This document shows, one piece after another, positions 15,927 to 25,262 of a stretch of DNA of 64,000 bases; positions within the stretch are counted from its first letter, which is position 1, and each line of letters starts with the position of its first letter. This DNA is from Azophilus sp965116165 (GTDB taxonomy: Bacteria; Pseudomonadota; Gammaproteobacteria; Pseudomonadales; Azotimanducaceae), in assembly GCA_965116165.1 (NCBI GenBank), contig OZ220484.1:3162001-3226000 (forward strand), given 5' to 3'. Made by a program: the position numbers and the translations under genes. The notes under the pieces were generated by a model, which was not told the DNA's origin, searched no databases, and saw only the letters and a program-made list of their open reading frames with translations.

Positions 15927-16925
15927 GTGCAAGGAGCGCTCGGTGTCACGATGGGCGACCCGGCCGGAATTGGCCCGGAAGTTCTTGTCAAGGCTCTGCG
16001 GAACCGCGGATCGCCAAGTTCGCCGTTGGTGTTGATCGGTAGCCGTTGGGCGCTTTCGGAAGGAGCGGTCGCCGCCGGTGTGCCTCTTCCCGATTTCTCC
16101 GTGATCGATGTCCCGGAAGAACTGTCGCGTGGTATTGGCGTCCTCGACTTGGGCATTGAACGCCCCGGGGATTTCCAGTTCGGCAAGGTCAACGCCACAT
16201 GCGGCGCACATGCCGTACTCGCGGTCGAGCGAGCTGCCGAGTTGTGTCGTGCCGGACGGCTTGCCGCCATGGTCACCGCGCCCATCCACAAGGAAGCCGT
16301 GCGCGCCGCGGGCTTTGTCGGGGATATTGGCCACCAAGAGATATTGGTGCGCAAAACCGATGCGCCGCTCACCGCCACCATGTTGATGACGCCAGGTCTG
16401 CGGGTGGTGCACCTTTCCACCCACAAACCATTGGCGGAAGCCGTCCGATTTGTCACGCGTGCGAATGTGCTCGACAAACTGATCCTCGCGCACCGCTCGC
16501 TGGGCGATTGGGGCTTGCCCTGTCCGCGACTCGCGGTGGCGGCGTTGAATCCGCACGGCGGCGAGGGAGGCCTGCTTGGGCGCGAAGAGATTGAGGAACT
16601 CGCACCGGCGATCTGCGATGCGCGGGAGCGGGGCATTGATGCGCGGGGCCCGATTCCGGCGGACTCCGTATTCAACCGGGCTATTGCGGGGGAATACGAC
16701 GCTGTGCTCGCGCTTTATCATGACCAGGGCCACATCCCCATCAAGGTGCACGATTTCCACGGCAGCACGACCGCCACCCTGGGCATCCCCTTTGTCCGCA
16801 CCTCCGTCGATCATGGAACCGCGTTCGACATCGCCGGTCGTGGCAAAGCCGACCCCGGCGGCATGTCCGCCGCGCTCGAAGCGGCCGTCGACTTGGTCGA
16901 ACGGCGGCTTATCGCCTCGCGCTAG
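15927..16925 (+). CDS. pdxA: PdxA-family 4-(phosphohydroxy)-L-threonine dehydrogenase
   Basis: The start is GTG preceded by GGAGG. The 332-residue protein has the full PdxA layout: MGDPAGIGPEV near the N-terminus, TAPIHKEAV, GDIGHQEIL (classical PdxA has GHTE), LNPHGGEGGLLG, YHDQGHIPIK and GIPFVRTSVDHGTAFDIAG, which hold the metal-binding His residues. PdxA makes the 3-amino-2-oxopropyl phosphate precursor of pyridoxine 5'-phosphate. The GHQE variant and a setting among catabolic dehydrogenases, away from ksgA/surA, leave open a PdxA2-like role. A 17-bp stretch of its 3' end is duplicated 62 bp further on. Confidence 0.85.
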   Translation: MQGALGVTMGDPAGIGPEVLVKALRNRGSPSSPLVLIGSRWALSEGAVAAGVPLPDFSVIDVPEELSRGIGVLDLGIERPGDFQFGKVNATCGAHAVLAVERAAELCRAGRLAAMVTAPIHKEAVRAAGFVGDIGHQEILVRKTDAPLTATMLMTPGLRVVHLSTHKPLAEAVRFVTRANVLDKLILAHRSLGDWGLPCPRLAVAALNPHGGEGGLLGREEIEELAPAICDARERGIDARGPIPADSVFNRAIAGEYDAVLALYHDQGHIPIKVHDFHGSTTATLGIPFVRTSVDHGTAFDIAGRGKADPGGMSAALEAAVDLVERRLIASR

Positions 16926-17031
16926 GCGTACTCGAACACGCACCGATCGTCACGCTGGTCGAACGGCGGCTTGCAAGCGTCTTGCCCGGTGCGTCAAACT
17001 CGGCCACCCGCCAGAATATAGGTAATGCGCC

Positions 17032-18114
17032 ATGCAAGCGGCTGTTTTCCGAGAACCCAATGTGCGCATGGAAATCGAAGAGATTGATGTGGCGCTACCC
17101 GGCCCGCGGGAAGTGTTGGTACGCACCGTCGCTACGGGTGTTTGCCACAGCGACCTGCACTTCTACAATGGCACCTACCCGGCCTCTACGCCCATGGTGC
17201 TTGGGCATGAAAGCGCCGGCGTGGTCGAAAAAGTGGGCGTCGATGTGCATTACGTCAAGCCCGGTGATCATATTATTACCTGCCTGTCGGTGTTTTGTGG
17301 GCATTGCGAGCATTGCCTCACCGGACGCATGAACCTCTGCGAATCCCCCGAGACGCGCCGCCGTCGGGATCAGGAACCGCGCCTTAGCCAGGAGGGCAAG
17401 TCGTTGGAACAGTTTGTGAATCTTGGCTCATTCGCCGAACTCATGCTCGTGCACGAACATGCGGTGGTAAAAATCCGCAACGACATGCCCATGGAGCAGG
17501 CTGCATTGATTGGTTGCGGTGTGGTCACCGGCGTGGGCTCGGTGATTCATACGGCCCGGGTGCAACCGGGGGAAACAGTTGCGGTCATCGGTTGCGGCGG
17601 CATTGGCCTATCCTGCGTCAATGGGGCGGCCATCGCCGGCGCCGGACGCATCATTGCCATTGACCGCGTGACGTCCAAACTCGCATTGGCGCGCAAATTC
17701 GGCGCCACAGATACGGTGAACGCCAGCGACGGCAACCCGGTCGGCGAAGTGATGGCCATGACCGGCGGCGGCGTCCATCATGCCTTTGAGGCAATTGGGC
17801 TCAAGGCAACGGCCGAGCAAGCCTTTCAGATGTTGCGTCACGGGGGCACGGCCACCGTCATCGGTATGATTCCGCCGGGTGAGATGGTCGCAATGCACGG
17901 GGTGGATTTCCTTTTCGAAAAGAAAATTCAGGGCTCCTTCATGGGGTCGAATCGCTTCCGCGTCGATATGCCGCGCTTTGTTGATTTCTATTTGCAAGGC
18001 AGATTGCACCTGGACGATTTGGTTTCCAGGCGTATTCAACTTGCCGATGTCAACGAGGCTCTACTGGCGTTGGAGTCGGGTGAAATTGCGCGCAGCGTGG
18101 TTGTTTTCAACTGA
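17032..18114 (+). CDS. Zinc-dependent alcohol dehydrogenase (MDR family)
   Basis: The 360-residue protein has the catalytic zinc site (GVCHSDLHF near residue 37, GHESAGVV near 61), the structural zinc loop CGHCEHCLTGRMNLC (about 91-105) and the Rossmann motif GCGGIGLSCVNGA near 185. Length and order match class III-like and other bacterial Zn-ADHs. Probable role: NAD(P)-linked interconversion of an alcohol and an aldehyde. It is a single gene followed by a convergent oxidoreductase. Substrate unknown. Confidence 0.9.
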   Translation: MQAAVFREPNVRMEIEEIDVALPGPREVLVRTVATGVCHSDLHFYNGTYPASTPMVLGHESAGVVEKVGVDVHYVKPGDHIITCLSVFCGHCEHCLTGRMNLCESPETRRRRDQEPRLSQEGKSLEQFVNLGSFAELMLVHEHAVVKIRNDMPMEQAALIGCGVVTGVGSVIHTARVQPGETVAVIGCGGIGLSCVNGAAIAGAGRIIAIDRVTSKLALARKFGATDTVNASDGNPVGEVMAMTGGGVHHAFEAIGLKATAEQAFQMLRHGGTATVIGMIPPGEMVAMHGVDFLFEKKIQGSFMGSNRFRVDMPRFVDFYLQGRLHLDDLVSRRIQLADVNEALLALESGEIARSVVVFN

Positions 18115-18136
18115 GTCTGCGCCGTGGGACATTCTA

Positions 18137-19372
18137 TCAGGCGACCCGCTTTGCCCCCGGCCGGCCCACCGCTCCCGCCACCATGTCGCGGGTTTCCCGG
18201 GAGGATTTTTTCTGGGGGGTTTGCCGGGTGCCGAAGTTGAACGGGTCGGTGTCGATGTCCTCAAGCTCGATGGCACCGCTTAAAACCTCGGCCTTCCATG
18301 CTTCGTGCTCGCCGTGCCGGTTGGTGAATTCGGGCATTACCTCCGAGGCGAACAATTCCAGGCTTGAGCAAATATCCTCGTGGGTGTTTTTGCCCGCCTG
18401 GTTGAGCAGGATCACTTGGTCAACATGGGCTGCTTCCAGTTCCCCGAGCCGCTCGCGAATGGTTGCCGGAGAGCCGATGAGCTCGCTGCCGGAACGGCGT
18501 TGGCCGGCGGGGGTGCGTTTCCACTCCTGATAGCGCTCCCACATATTGATCGAGCCGGGCTCGAACGGGCCTTCCTTGTTGTAAAGCATCAGCGCGAATT
18601 GGAAGAAGGTCCAGCCGTCGGCCTGGCGCCATGCCTGCTCGTCGGTCTCCGCGCACATGAATCCGCTCACCACGGCAATGTTGGGATTGGCCTCGTATGT
18701 GCAGAGCTTTTCCTGGTTGTGGACAAAGGTGTTGTAGTAGGCGTTGACCCAGGCGCGCGCGGCGGCGAGGTCGACGAACTTGAAGCTCAGGGCGCCCATG
18801 CCCCGGTGGGCGGCGTATTTGATGGTGTCCAACTGCGAGCAGGCTACCCAGAGCGGGGGATGGGGTTTCTGTAGTGGTTTCGGCACCACGGCTCGCTTGG
18901 GGAACCTGAAGTAGTCGCCCTCGTACTCCCAACCGTGGTTCCAGAACATGGGCAGCGTACAGCGAACCGCGTCTTCCCAGATGTCCCGCTTGTCCCGGAA
19001 ACGCAGGTTGAACGGGTGCAGTTCCGTGACGGACGATCCCTCGCCGAGCCCAAACTCCACGCGGCCGTGGGAGATGAGGTCGAGGGTGGCGATTTTCTCG
19101 GCGACCCGCGCCGGGTGATTGGTGGTCATCTGCACGATGCCGTGGCCGAGACGGATGTTCTTTGTTCTTTGACTGGCGGCGGCCAGGAATACCTCCGGGG
19201 CGGATGAGTGGGAATATTCCTCCAAAAAGTGATGCTCCACTTCCCATGCGTAGTGGAAGCCGAGGCGGTCGGCGAGTTCGACCTGTTCCAGGGAGTTTTG
19301 AAGAAGACGATATTCGCTGAGTTCGTCCCACTCGCGCGGCAATTGGTGTTCATAGAATAGGCCAAACTGCAT
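18137..19372 (-). CDS. LLM-class flavin-dependent oxidoreductase (bacterial luciferase-like)
   Basis: The 411-residue protein begins MQFGLFYEHQLPREW as in luciferase-like monooxygenases. It contains HYAWEVEHHFLEEYSHSSAPEVFLAAAS and IRLGHGIVQM in the N-terminal half and GRVEFGLGEGSS, the flavin-site strand. Family members use reduced FMN and oxygen (or F420) to oxidise varied substrates. It is divergent from the acyl-CoA dehydrogenase at 19501, sharing a 128-bp promoter region. Substrate unknown. Confidence 0.88.
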   Translation of the reverse strand: MQFGLFYEHQLPREWDELSEYRLLQNSLEQVELADRLGFHYAWEVEHHFLEEYSHSSAPEVFLAAASQRTKNIRLGHGIVQMTTNHPARVAEKIATLDLISHGRVEFGLGEGSSVTELHPFNLRFRDKRDIWEDAVRCTLPMFWNHGWEYEGDYFRFPKRAVVPKPLQKPHPPLWVACSQLDTIKYAAHRGMGALSFKFVDLAAARAWVNAYYNTFVHNQEKLCTYEANPNIAVVSGFMCAETDEQAWRQADGWTFFQFALMLYNKEGPFEPGSINMWERYQEWKRTPAGQRRSGSELIGSPATIRERLGELEAAHVDQVILLNQAGKNTHEDICSSLELFASEVMPEFTNRHGEHEAWKAEVLSGAIELEDIDTDPFNFGTRQTPQKKSSRETRDMVAGAVGRPGAKRVA

Positions 19373-19500
19373 AATTCCCCCTCATTGTTGGCTGAATATC
19401 TCATCGTATTGATTTCAGGGTGACAAAGCCAATCGAGTTTGATTTCATCCTCCGCCTGGCGCTGTAGTGCCGCCGCAAGCAACTGGGGATTATAGATACG

Positions 19501-20646
19501 ATGCCGATGATTCTGACCGATGAGCAGAGGATGCTCAAAGATACGGCCAAGGACTTTTGCGCCAACAGCATGCCGATTTCACAGTTGCGCGCCCTGCGCG
19601 ACAACCATTCCGACGACGGCTTCGACCGCGCAACCTGGCAAGCCATGGTGGAATTGGGTTGGGCGGGCATTCCCTTTCCGGAGGCGTTCGGCGGCCTCGA
19701 GTTTGGTTATAAGGGGCTGGGCGTGGTGACGGAGGAGACCGGGCGCACCCTCGGCGCGAGCCCCCTGTTTGCCAGCGTTTGGGTTTGCGGCACCGCCGTT
19801 AATTTGGGTGGCAGCGATGCGCAGAAGGCGGAACTCCTGCCCGGGATTTGTTCGGGCCAAAGCCTGATGGCACTGGCGTTGGAGGAATCCCACCGCCACC
19901 AACCCCACGGGGCGGCAACGAAGGCGGAACCCGCGGGTGACGGATTTGTGTTGAGTGGCCGCAAAACCTTTGTTTTGGACGGGCATGTCGCCGATAGGAT
20001 TATCGTGGTGGCCCGCACCGCCGGGGTACCGGGAGACCGCGACGGCATCAGCCTATTCATGGTCGCTGGCAACGCGCCGGGGGTCGATGTTCGGCGCACC
20101 GGCATGGTCGACTCGCGCAACGCCGCCAATTTGGAATTAACCGGGGTGCCGGTGGGCGCCGACGCCTTGCTGGGCGAACTGAACCGGGGTGCGGAGGTAC
20201 TTGATCCCATTTTGGATATTGCCCGCATCGGCATGGCCGTGGAGATGCTCGGCGGCCTTCAGGAGTGTTTCGAGAGAACCATCCAATATCTGAGGGAACG
20301 CGAGCAGTTCGGTGTGCCGATCGGCTCCTTCCAGGCGCTGAAGCATCGGGCGGCAAACATGTTCTGTGAGGTTGAACTCTCCAAATCCTGCGTTTTGGAA
20401 GCGCTCACGGCACTTGACGAGGGGCGTGACCGGACAGAGGTCGCCAAGCTCGCGAGCCTCGCCAAGGCCAAGGTCGGCGAAACCTACAATCTGGTTTCCC
20501 GGGAAGGCATACAAATGCACGGCGGCATCGGCATGACCGACGAGTTCGACATCGGCTTTTTCATCAAACGAGCCGCCGTTTCGGAACAGACCTTTGGCGA
20601 TGCCGGCTTCCACCGCAACCGCTACGGCGAGCTTGAAGGATATTGA
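19501..20646 (+). CDS. Acyl-CoA dehydrogenase
   Basis: A 381-residue flavoprotein of the acyl-CoA dehydrogenase family. Visible are the N-terminal helical domain (LTDEQRMLKDTAKDF), the GWAGIPFPEAFGGL turn, the middle beta domain and the C-terminal REQFGVPIGSFQALKHRAANM helix with IQMHGGIGMTDEFDIGFF. The usual catalytic Glu near the C-terminus is not clear, as in several ACAD subgroups that use another position. Role: alpha,beta-dehydrogenation of an acyl-CoA with electrons to ETF. It is divergent from the luciferase-like gene. Confidence 0.9.
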   Translation: MPMILTDEQRMLKDTAKDFCANSMPISQLRALRDNHSDDGFDRATWQAMVELGWAGIPFPEAFGGLEFGYKGLGVVTEETGRTLGASPLFASVWVCGTAVNLGGSDAQKAELLPGICSGQSLMALALEESHRHQPHGAATKAEPAGDGFVLSGRKTFVLDGHVADRIIVVARTAGVPGDRDGISLFMVAGNAPGVDVRRTGMVDSRNAANLELTGVPVGADALLGELNRGAEVLDPILDIARIGMAVEMLGGLQECFERTIQYLREREQFGVPIGSFQALKHRAANMFCEVELSKSCVLEALTALDEGRDRTEVAKLASLAKAKVGETYNLVSREGIQMHGGIGMTDEFDIGFFIKRAAVSEQTFGDAGFHRNRYGELEGY

Positions 20647-20688
20647 TTTGGTTGCGCATGGGTGCGGAACAACCAGAGGTTTTTGGCC

Positions 20689-21096
20689 ATGAGCGGGCCG
20701 GTGGCCGACAGCGGGTTGTTCAATCAGCTCGTCCGCTTCCTTATGGTTGGTGGCGTTTCCTTCTTTGTGGACGCGGGCGTGCTGGGTCTGCTCGTTTACC
20801 AGGCCGATGTTGGCTATATCGCCGCGCGTCTCGTCTCCGTTGCCCTGGCCGTTTCCGTCGCCTTCGTTTTGAACGCGAAATTCACCTTTTTGGTGCGCGT
20901 GGTCGATGCGCGTTTCATGCGCTATGTTGTCATCCAGGCCATAGGCGCCACCCTGAACTTCGGGGTATACAGCACACTGGTGCTGCACGGGCCGCTCGCC
21001 GGGCGACCGCTGCTTTCGCTGATTTGCGGTGCCGCGGCCGCGACGATCAACAACTTCTTTCTGAGCCGACACTACGTCTATGTGGCCAGAAGCTAA
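20689..21096 (+). CDS. GtrA-family membrane protein
   Basis: I use the ATG at 20689 (135 aa), with AGAGG 9 nt upstream, in preference to a GTG nine codons earlier. GtrA hallmarks: FLMVGGVSFFVDAGVLGLL, ARLVSVALAVSVAFVLNAKFTF and the C-terminal NNFFLSRHYVY, with four transmembrane helices. Family role: flipping or presenting polyprenyl-linked sugars for cell-surface polysaccharide modification. It follows the acyl-CoA dehydrogenase by 42 bp, but a functional link is not evident. Confidence 0.88.
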   Translation: MSGPVADSGLFNQLVRFLMVGGVSFFVDAGVLGLLVYQADVGYIAARLVSVALAVSVAFVLNAKFTFLVRVVDARFMRYVVIQAIGATLNFGVYSTLVLHGPLAGRPLLSLICGAAAATINNFFLSRHYVYVARS

Positions 21097-21176
21097 GGAT
21101 CCCCGCGAGTCGCCGATATCGCCACCGCTGCTCATCAAGTAGATAGTTCCCGGCAAAACCATCGATAGAGGCAACC

Positions 21177-22220
21177 ATGATCGAGCGACCGCGGGTCGAT
21201 CTGTACAGCGATACCCAAACCCGGCCCTCGCAGGCCATGCGCGAGGCGATGGCCAGGGCGGAGGTGGGTGATGAACAGCGCAACGAAGACCCAACCGTAC
21301 TTGCACTTTGCGAAAGGGTGGCCGACCTGCTGGGCAAGGAGACGGCGCTTTTTCTGCCGTCCGGTACCATGTGCAATGCGGTGGCCTATCGTACCCACAC
21401 CCAGCCCGGCGACGAAATCATCCTGCATGAGACAAGTCACCCCATGCACTATGAAGCCGGCGGTCCCGCCGCCCTCGCCGGCCTGATGCCGCGTCCACTG
21501 TCCGGTCCGCGCGGTATGTTCACGGCGGGCCAGGTGCGGGCGGCCATTCGTGACGGTGCCCCCTATGAGCAGCGTTCGCGGCTTGTATCGGTGGAGAATA
21601 CGACCAATATCGGTGGCGGGGCGGTTTGGGATATCGATGCGCTCGCCGCCGTGGCCGCGGCTGCCCGCGAGCGGAGCTTGGCAACTCATATGGACGGGGC
21701 GCGGTTGATGAATGCGGTGGTGGCATCGGGCCGGTGCGCCTCGGAAATCGCGCGCGGCTACGATTCGGTTTGGATCGACATGAGCAAGGGCCTTGGCGCT
21801 CCGGTTGGCGGCGTACTTGCGGGTTCGCGCGATTTCATCGCCGAGGCGCTGCGCTTCAAACACCAGTTTGGTGGCGCCATGCGCCAGGCGGGCATCATCG
21901 CCGCCGCCGGAATCCACGCTCTCAAACACAATGTTGACCGTCTCGCCGAAGACCACGCCAACGCGGCGCTGTTCGCGCGTCTGATTGCGCGCATCGATGG
22001 CATTGAAGTGGATGTGGAGGCCATTGAAACGAATATGGTTTACTTCGATGTGACGGGCACTGGGTTGGATGCTGCCGAGGTGTCGGGCAAAGCGGAGGCG
22101 CTGGGCGTTCGCATCGGCACGGTTGATCGATACCGGATGCGGGCGGTGACACACCTTGATGTTGATGCGGCTGGCGTTGCGGAAGCCGCTCGCGTACTCG
22201 ACATGGTTTTGAGTGGATGA
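21177..22220 (+). CDS. ltaE: Low-specificity L-threonine aldolase
   Basis: The 347-residue fold-type I PLP enzyme has DLYSDTQTRPSQAMREAMA at the N-terminus, GDEQRNEDPTV, the glycine-binding LPSGTMCNAVA, HMDGARLMNA and the PLP-lysine motif DMSKGLGAPVGGVL near residue 202. This order is characteristic of threonine aldolases, which cleave threonine or allo-threonine to glycine and acetaldehyde. It is a single gene, 80 bp after gtrA and 32 bp before an MFS exporter. Confidence 0.9.
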   Translation: MIERPRVDLYSDTQTRPSQAMREAMARAEVGDEQRNEDPTVLALCERVADLLGKETALFLPSGTMCNAVAYRTHTQPGDEIILHETSHPMHYEAGGPAALAGLMPRPLSGPRGMFTAGQVRAAIRDGAPYEQRSRLVSVENTTNIGGGAVWDIDALAAVAAAARERSLATHMDGARLMNAVVASGRCASEIARGYDSVWIDMSKGLGAPVGGVLAGSRDFIAEALRFKHQFGGAMRQAGIIAAAGIHALKHNVDRLAEDHANAALFARLIARIDGIEVDVEAIETNMVYFDVTGTGLDAAEVSGKAEALGVRIGTVDRYRMRAVTHLDVDAAGVAEAARVLDMVLSG

Positions 22221-22252
22221 TCCAGGCGGGGGGATGACGCCCTTGGTCGGGG

Positions 22253-23509
22253 ATGGTCATGCCCATCGCGGGTTTTTCGACGATGCAAACCAAACACGCG
22301 CTGGCGTTCATCTTTGTCACCGTTTTTCTGGATTCCATCGGCTTTGGCATCATCCTGCCGGTGCTGCCGGGGCTGATCATGGATGTTACCGGCGAGCCGC
22401 TGGCGGCCGCGGCCCGCTACGGTGGCTGGCTATTGTTCGTCTACGCGGTAATGCAGTTTTTCAGTGCCCCGCTGCTCGGCAATCTGTCGGACCGTTTCGG
22501 GCGCCGTCCGGTGTTGCTGTTCTCGCTGCTCGCCATGGCGGCGGACTATTTGTTGATGGGCTGGGCGCCGACGCTTGGCTGGCTGTTCCTCGGTCGCATC
22601 ATTGCGGGTGTATCCGCCTCGACCTACGGCATTGCCAATGCCTTCATCGCCGATACCTTTGCTCCAGATGAGCGGGCCAAGAATTTTGCCCTGATGGGTG
22701 CCGCATTCGGGCTGGGGTTTATCGTCGGCCCGGTGATCGGCGGGTTTCTTGGTCAGTTCGGCCCGCGCGCGCCGTTCTACGCGGCGGCAGGACTGGCGTT
22801 TGCCAACGTTGTCTACGGTTTCCTGGTGCTGCCGGAATCCCTGCCACCCGAAAGCCGCCGGGTATTTGAATTGAAGCGCGCCAATCCACTGGGCGCCTTC
22901 AATCAACTCTGGCGCTACCCTGTGGTGATTGGCTTGGTTTTCGCCTACTTTTTCTACCTCATGGGCCATCATTCCCTGCCGAGCGTCTGGTCTTATTTCG
23001 CCATTGAGAAGTTCGACTGGTCGACGCGGGAGATCGGCATTTCCCTTGGTGTGGTCGGGGTCTGCATGATCGTCGTGCAGGCTTGGCTGATTCGCTATTT
23101 CCTCGCCCGCTATGGCACCGAGCGCACGGCCTATATCGGCTTGGTGCTGACTATCGCCTCCTTTGTCGGCTATGCGCTGGTGCCCTTTGGCTGGATGATG
23201 TACGGCATCATCGTCATCGGTGCCGCCCAGGGATTCATCGGCCCCTCGGTGCAATCGCTGATGTCGAGTCGAATTCCGGCGGATGCCCAGGGGGAACTGC
23301 AGGGTGCGCTTGGCAGCATGGCGAGCCTGGTCTCGATTCTGTCGCCGCCGTTTATGACGCAGACCTTCGCGTATTTCAGCACGGCCAACGCGCCGGTCTA
23401 CTTCCCCGGAGCGCCCTTCATGGCCGCGGCGTTTTTTACGCTGATCGGGCTGGTTGCGCTGGCTCGAAACTTGATGGGCGTGTCACAGGCGGAGACGCCC
23501 CACCGCTGA
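22253..23509 (+). CDS. MFS exporter, TetA-like drug:H+ antiporter family
   Basis: The 418-residue protein has twelve likely transmembrane helices and the TetA-family opening FIFVTVFLDSIGFGIILPVLPGLI. Loop 2-3 carries the MFS signature GNLSDRFGRRPVLL, and motif C (GAAFGLGFIVGPVIGGFLG) of antiporters is present. The start may instead be the ATG at 22259 or 22283; all lie before the first helix. Probable role: proton-driven efflux of a small hydrophobic compound. Actual tetracycline resistance is not implied. Confidence 0.85.
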   Translation: MVMPIAGFSTMQTKHALAFIFVTVFLDSIGFGIILPVLPGLIMDVTGEPLAAAARYGGWLLFVYAVMQFFSAPLLGNLSDRFGRRPVLLFSLLAMAADYLLMGWAPTLGWLFLGRIIAGVSASTYGIANAFIADTFAPDERAKNFALMGAAFGLGFIVGPVIGGFLGQFGPRAPFYAAAGLAFANVVYGFLVLPESLPPESRRVFELKRANPLGAFNQLWRYPVVIGLVFAYFFYLMGHHSLPSVWSYFAIEKFDWSTREIGISLGVVGVCMIVVQAWLIRYFLARYGTERTAYIGLVLTIASFVGYALVPFGWMMYGIIVIGAAQGFIGPSVQSLMSSRIPADAQGELQGALGSMASLVSILSPPFMTQTFAYFSTANAPVYFPGAPFMAAAFFTLIGLVALARNLMGVSQAETPHR

Positions 23510-23580
23510 TGGCCAACAATTACGCTTTTCCCACCTTGACCTTCTTTGGGAAACCCTGATCAATGTCACTCTATCGAATT

Positions 23581-23844
23581 GGGAATTATGGAGAATATAT
23601 CGGGAAGTCACAAAATAGTTGTTGACACCGCCGACAGTCTTGCCATGCCGAAACTCCGAAATGTGACCATATGAGTGACACAGAAGGCACCCGGCAAATC
23701 CCATCGCAAGGGCATGGCCCCGCTTGAGGTCGCGGCGAAGTTCGCCGACGAGGACGGGGCGCGGCAGTTGTTCATGCGCCCGTTTCGATTCAAGTGCGAT
23801 TGATGAAACGTCCAGTGTTATTGTGACTTTGCGATATAATTCCC
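23581..23844 (+). mobile_element. IS1595-family remnant with 8-bp target duplication
   Basis: The ends GGGAATTATGGAG and ATATAATTCCC are inverted repeats. The element is flanked on both sides by ATCGAATT (23573-23580 and 23845-23852), the 8-bp duplication size of the IS1595 family. The inside holds only the first part of the transposase frame, so most of the IS is deleted. The family C MITEs share its ends. Confidence 0.8.
23675..23803 (+). pseudogene. IS1595-type transposase, N-terminal fragment
   Basis: From a GTG at 23675 the frame reads MTQKAPGKSHRKGMAPLE and continues VAAKFADEDGARQLFM before hitting TGA after 42 codons. The KAPGKSHRKG start followed by a short acidic helix is characteristic of IS1595/ISXO2-like transposases. 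The zinc ribbon and DDE core are gone. Confidence 0.75.
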
Positions 23845-23955
23845 ATCGAATTGTTCAGACCTTCCTTAAATCGGATGCCGCCGCCACAGGATTAATCAGA
23901 GGTTCCTTGACACTTGCTGATCGTTTGCCAAACGTCTTGCGATGAGGTGGTTCCA

Positions 23956-25032
23956 TCATTTTTCTTTGGCCTCATAGCCGTTCATCGTAACCACGCATTT
24001 CCCCACAACCTCGCGGTTTTCCAGCATGCGCATGGCATCGACCGCCCGCTCCAGCGGGAAGGCGGCGCAAACATGGGGGTCGATGTGCCCACCGTTCGCC
24101 AGTTCGGATAGAGCGCGGCGATTGCTCTCGCCGACGGCCGGGTCGCGGCGGCCGATTTCCCCGGCCCGCACACCGATGACGGCAATGCTCTTGATAAGAA
24201 TCAGGTTGACGGCGGCCTTGGGCCAGCGGCCACTGGTGAAACCGATGGTGAGAATGCGCCCGCACCAGTTGACGCAGCGCATGGATTCATCGAAGACATC
24301 GCCGCCGACCGGGTCGTAGATGACATCCGCGCCACCGCCGCCGGTAATTTTCTTCACTTTGCCGCGGAAACCGCCCAGGGTGCCGTCCGGCAGGGTGTAG
24401 TTGATGACCGCATCGGCACCCCGGGACTTCACCACAGCGAGCTTGTCGTCCCGGCCACCCGTGCCGATAACCCGAGCGCCATAGTGTTTGCCGAGGTCGA
24501 CCGCCGCCATGCCCACGCCACCGGTGGCACCGTGCACGAGCAGCCACTCGTCGGCTTGCAGGTTGCCGCGTAGGGCGAGGGCGACATAGGCTGTTAGATA
24601 GGCGGCGCGGTAGGAGGCGGCCTTGGCGTAGGTCATGCCGCGCGGCATGGGCTCAACGGCGTCGGCGGCTATGTTGACGGCTTCCGCGAAACCGCCGCTG
24701 CGCAGCCCGAACGATACGGGGTCTCCTTCCCTGAATGTATTGACACCCGCGCCCACCGCAACGACATCGCCCGCGGCCTCACTGCCGGGCGCGAAGGGCA
24801 GGGTGGGCCTGTGCTGATATTTGCCCTGAATCATCAGCAGGTCGGTGAAGTTCACGGCGCAGGCTTTGATCCGAACCCGCACTTCCCCGGGCTTCGGGTC
24901 CGGCAGATCGATCATATCGAGGCTCACCGTGCCGATGTCTTCGCTGATTTGGTGGCAGCGGACTGTTTGGATGTTTGTCACCGCTTTTGTAGCCCGTCTG
25001 TTTATGCTCGCATGCCTCTGTGAAACCGACAC
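23956..25032 (-). CDS. Zinc-independent quinone oxidoreductase-like MDR protein
   Basis: The 358-residue MDR protein lacks zinc ligands. It has CAVNFTDLLMIQGKYQHRPTLPFAPGSEAAGDV near the N-terminus, the Rossmann motif HGATGGVGMAAVDLGKHYGA, and DVIYDPVGGDVFDESMRCV, all typical of NADPH:quinone oxidoreductase (QOR) relatives. The first 17 codons are weakly supported; a GTG at 24981 is an alternative start. Likely role: NADPH-dependent reduction of a quinone or enone. Single gene, preceded downstream by MITE debris. Confidence 0.87.
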   Translation of the reverse strand: MSVSQRHASINRRATKAVTNIQTVRCHQISEDIGTVSLDMIDLPDPKPGEVRVRIKACAVNFTDLLMIQGKYQHRPTLPFAPGSEAAGDVVAVGAGVNTFREGDPVSFGLRSGGFAEAVNIAADAVEPMPRGMTYAKAASYRAAYLTAYVALALRGNLQADEWLLVHGATGGVGMAAVDLGKHYGARVIGTGGRDDKLAVVKSRGADAVINYTLPDGTLGGFRGKVKKITGGGGADVIYDPVGGDVFDESMRCVNWCGRILTIGFTSGRWPKAAVNLILIKSIAVIGVRAGEIGRRDPAVGESNRRALSELANGGHIDPHVCAAFPLERAVDAMRMLENREVVGKCVVTMNGYEAKEK

Positions 25033-25262
25033 ATTACCCGCTTTGGCGAACTTGTTGCCACAATAAAATAGGGTGGCAGCCTATCGGATTTAGCCGTGCC
25101 GAATCTCTTAAGCTATTGATTTTATTGTTATTTTACAAATTCGTTTGCAATGGGCCGAGAAGAAAATATCAAAATAAATGAATGAGTTATGAAATCAAGA
25201 GCCATAAAGTCCGACAGGCTGGTAGGATAATAAAATGATGTCGATGCTTTTAAGGGGTTGAT

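Larger units (their letters stand above)
23549..23906. repeat. Family A material interrupted by an IS1595-type remnant
   Basis: The left piece (GGGAAACCCTGATC then CTCTATCGAATT) and the right pieces (ATCGAATTGTTCAGACCTTCC, then TTAAATCGGATGCC to GAGGTTCC) are all family A sequence. At least two A copies have been scrambled here by insertion and deletion around 23581-23844. Confidence 0.65.

Noticed and set aside
15500..16675. 391-codon minus-strand frame over pdxA, the tRNA and repeats
   Set aside because: It crosses a tRNA gene and a complete pdxA, and its product is low-complexity Ser/Arg/Pro.
20137..21306. 389-codon minus-strand frame across the acyl-CoA dehydrogenase, GtrA and threonine aldolase genes
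   Set aside because: It overlaps three recognisable genes in opposite orientation and shows no domain.
22430..23254. 274-codon minus-strand frame inside the MFS exporter
   Set aside because: Antisense to a transporter with strong motifs; composition is typical of a shadow frame.
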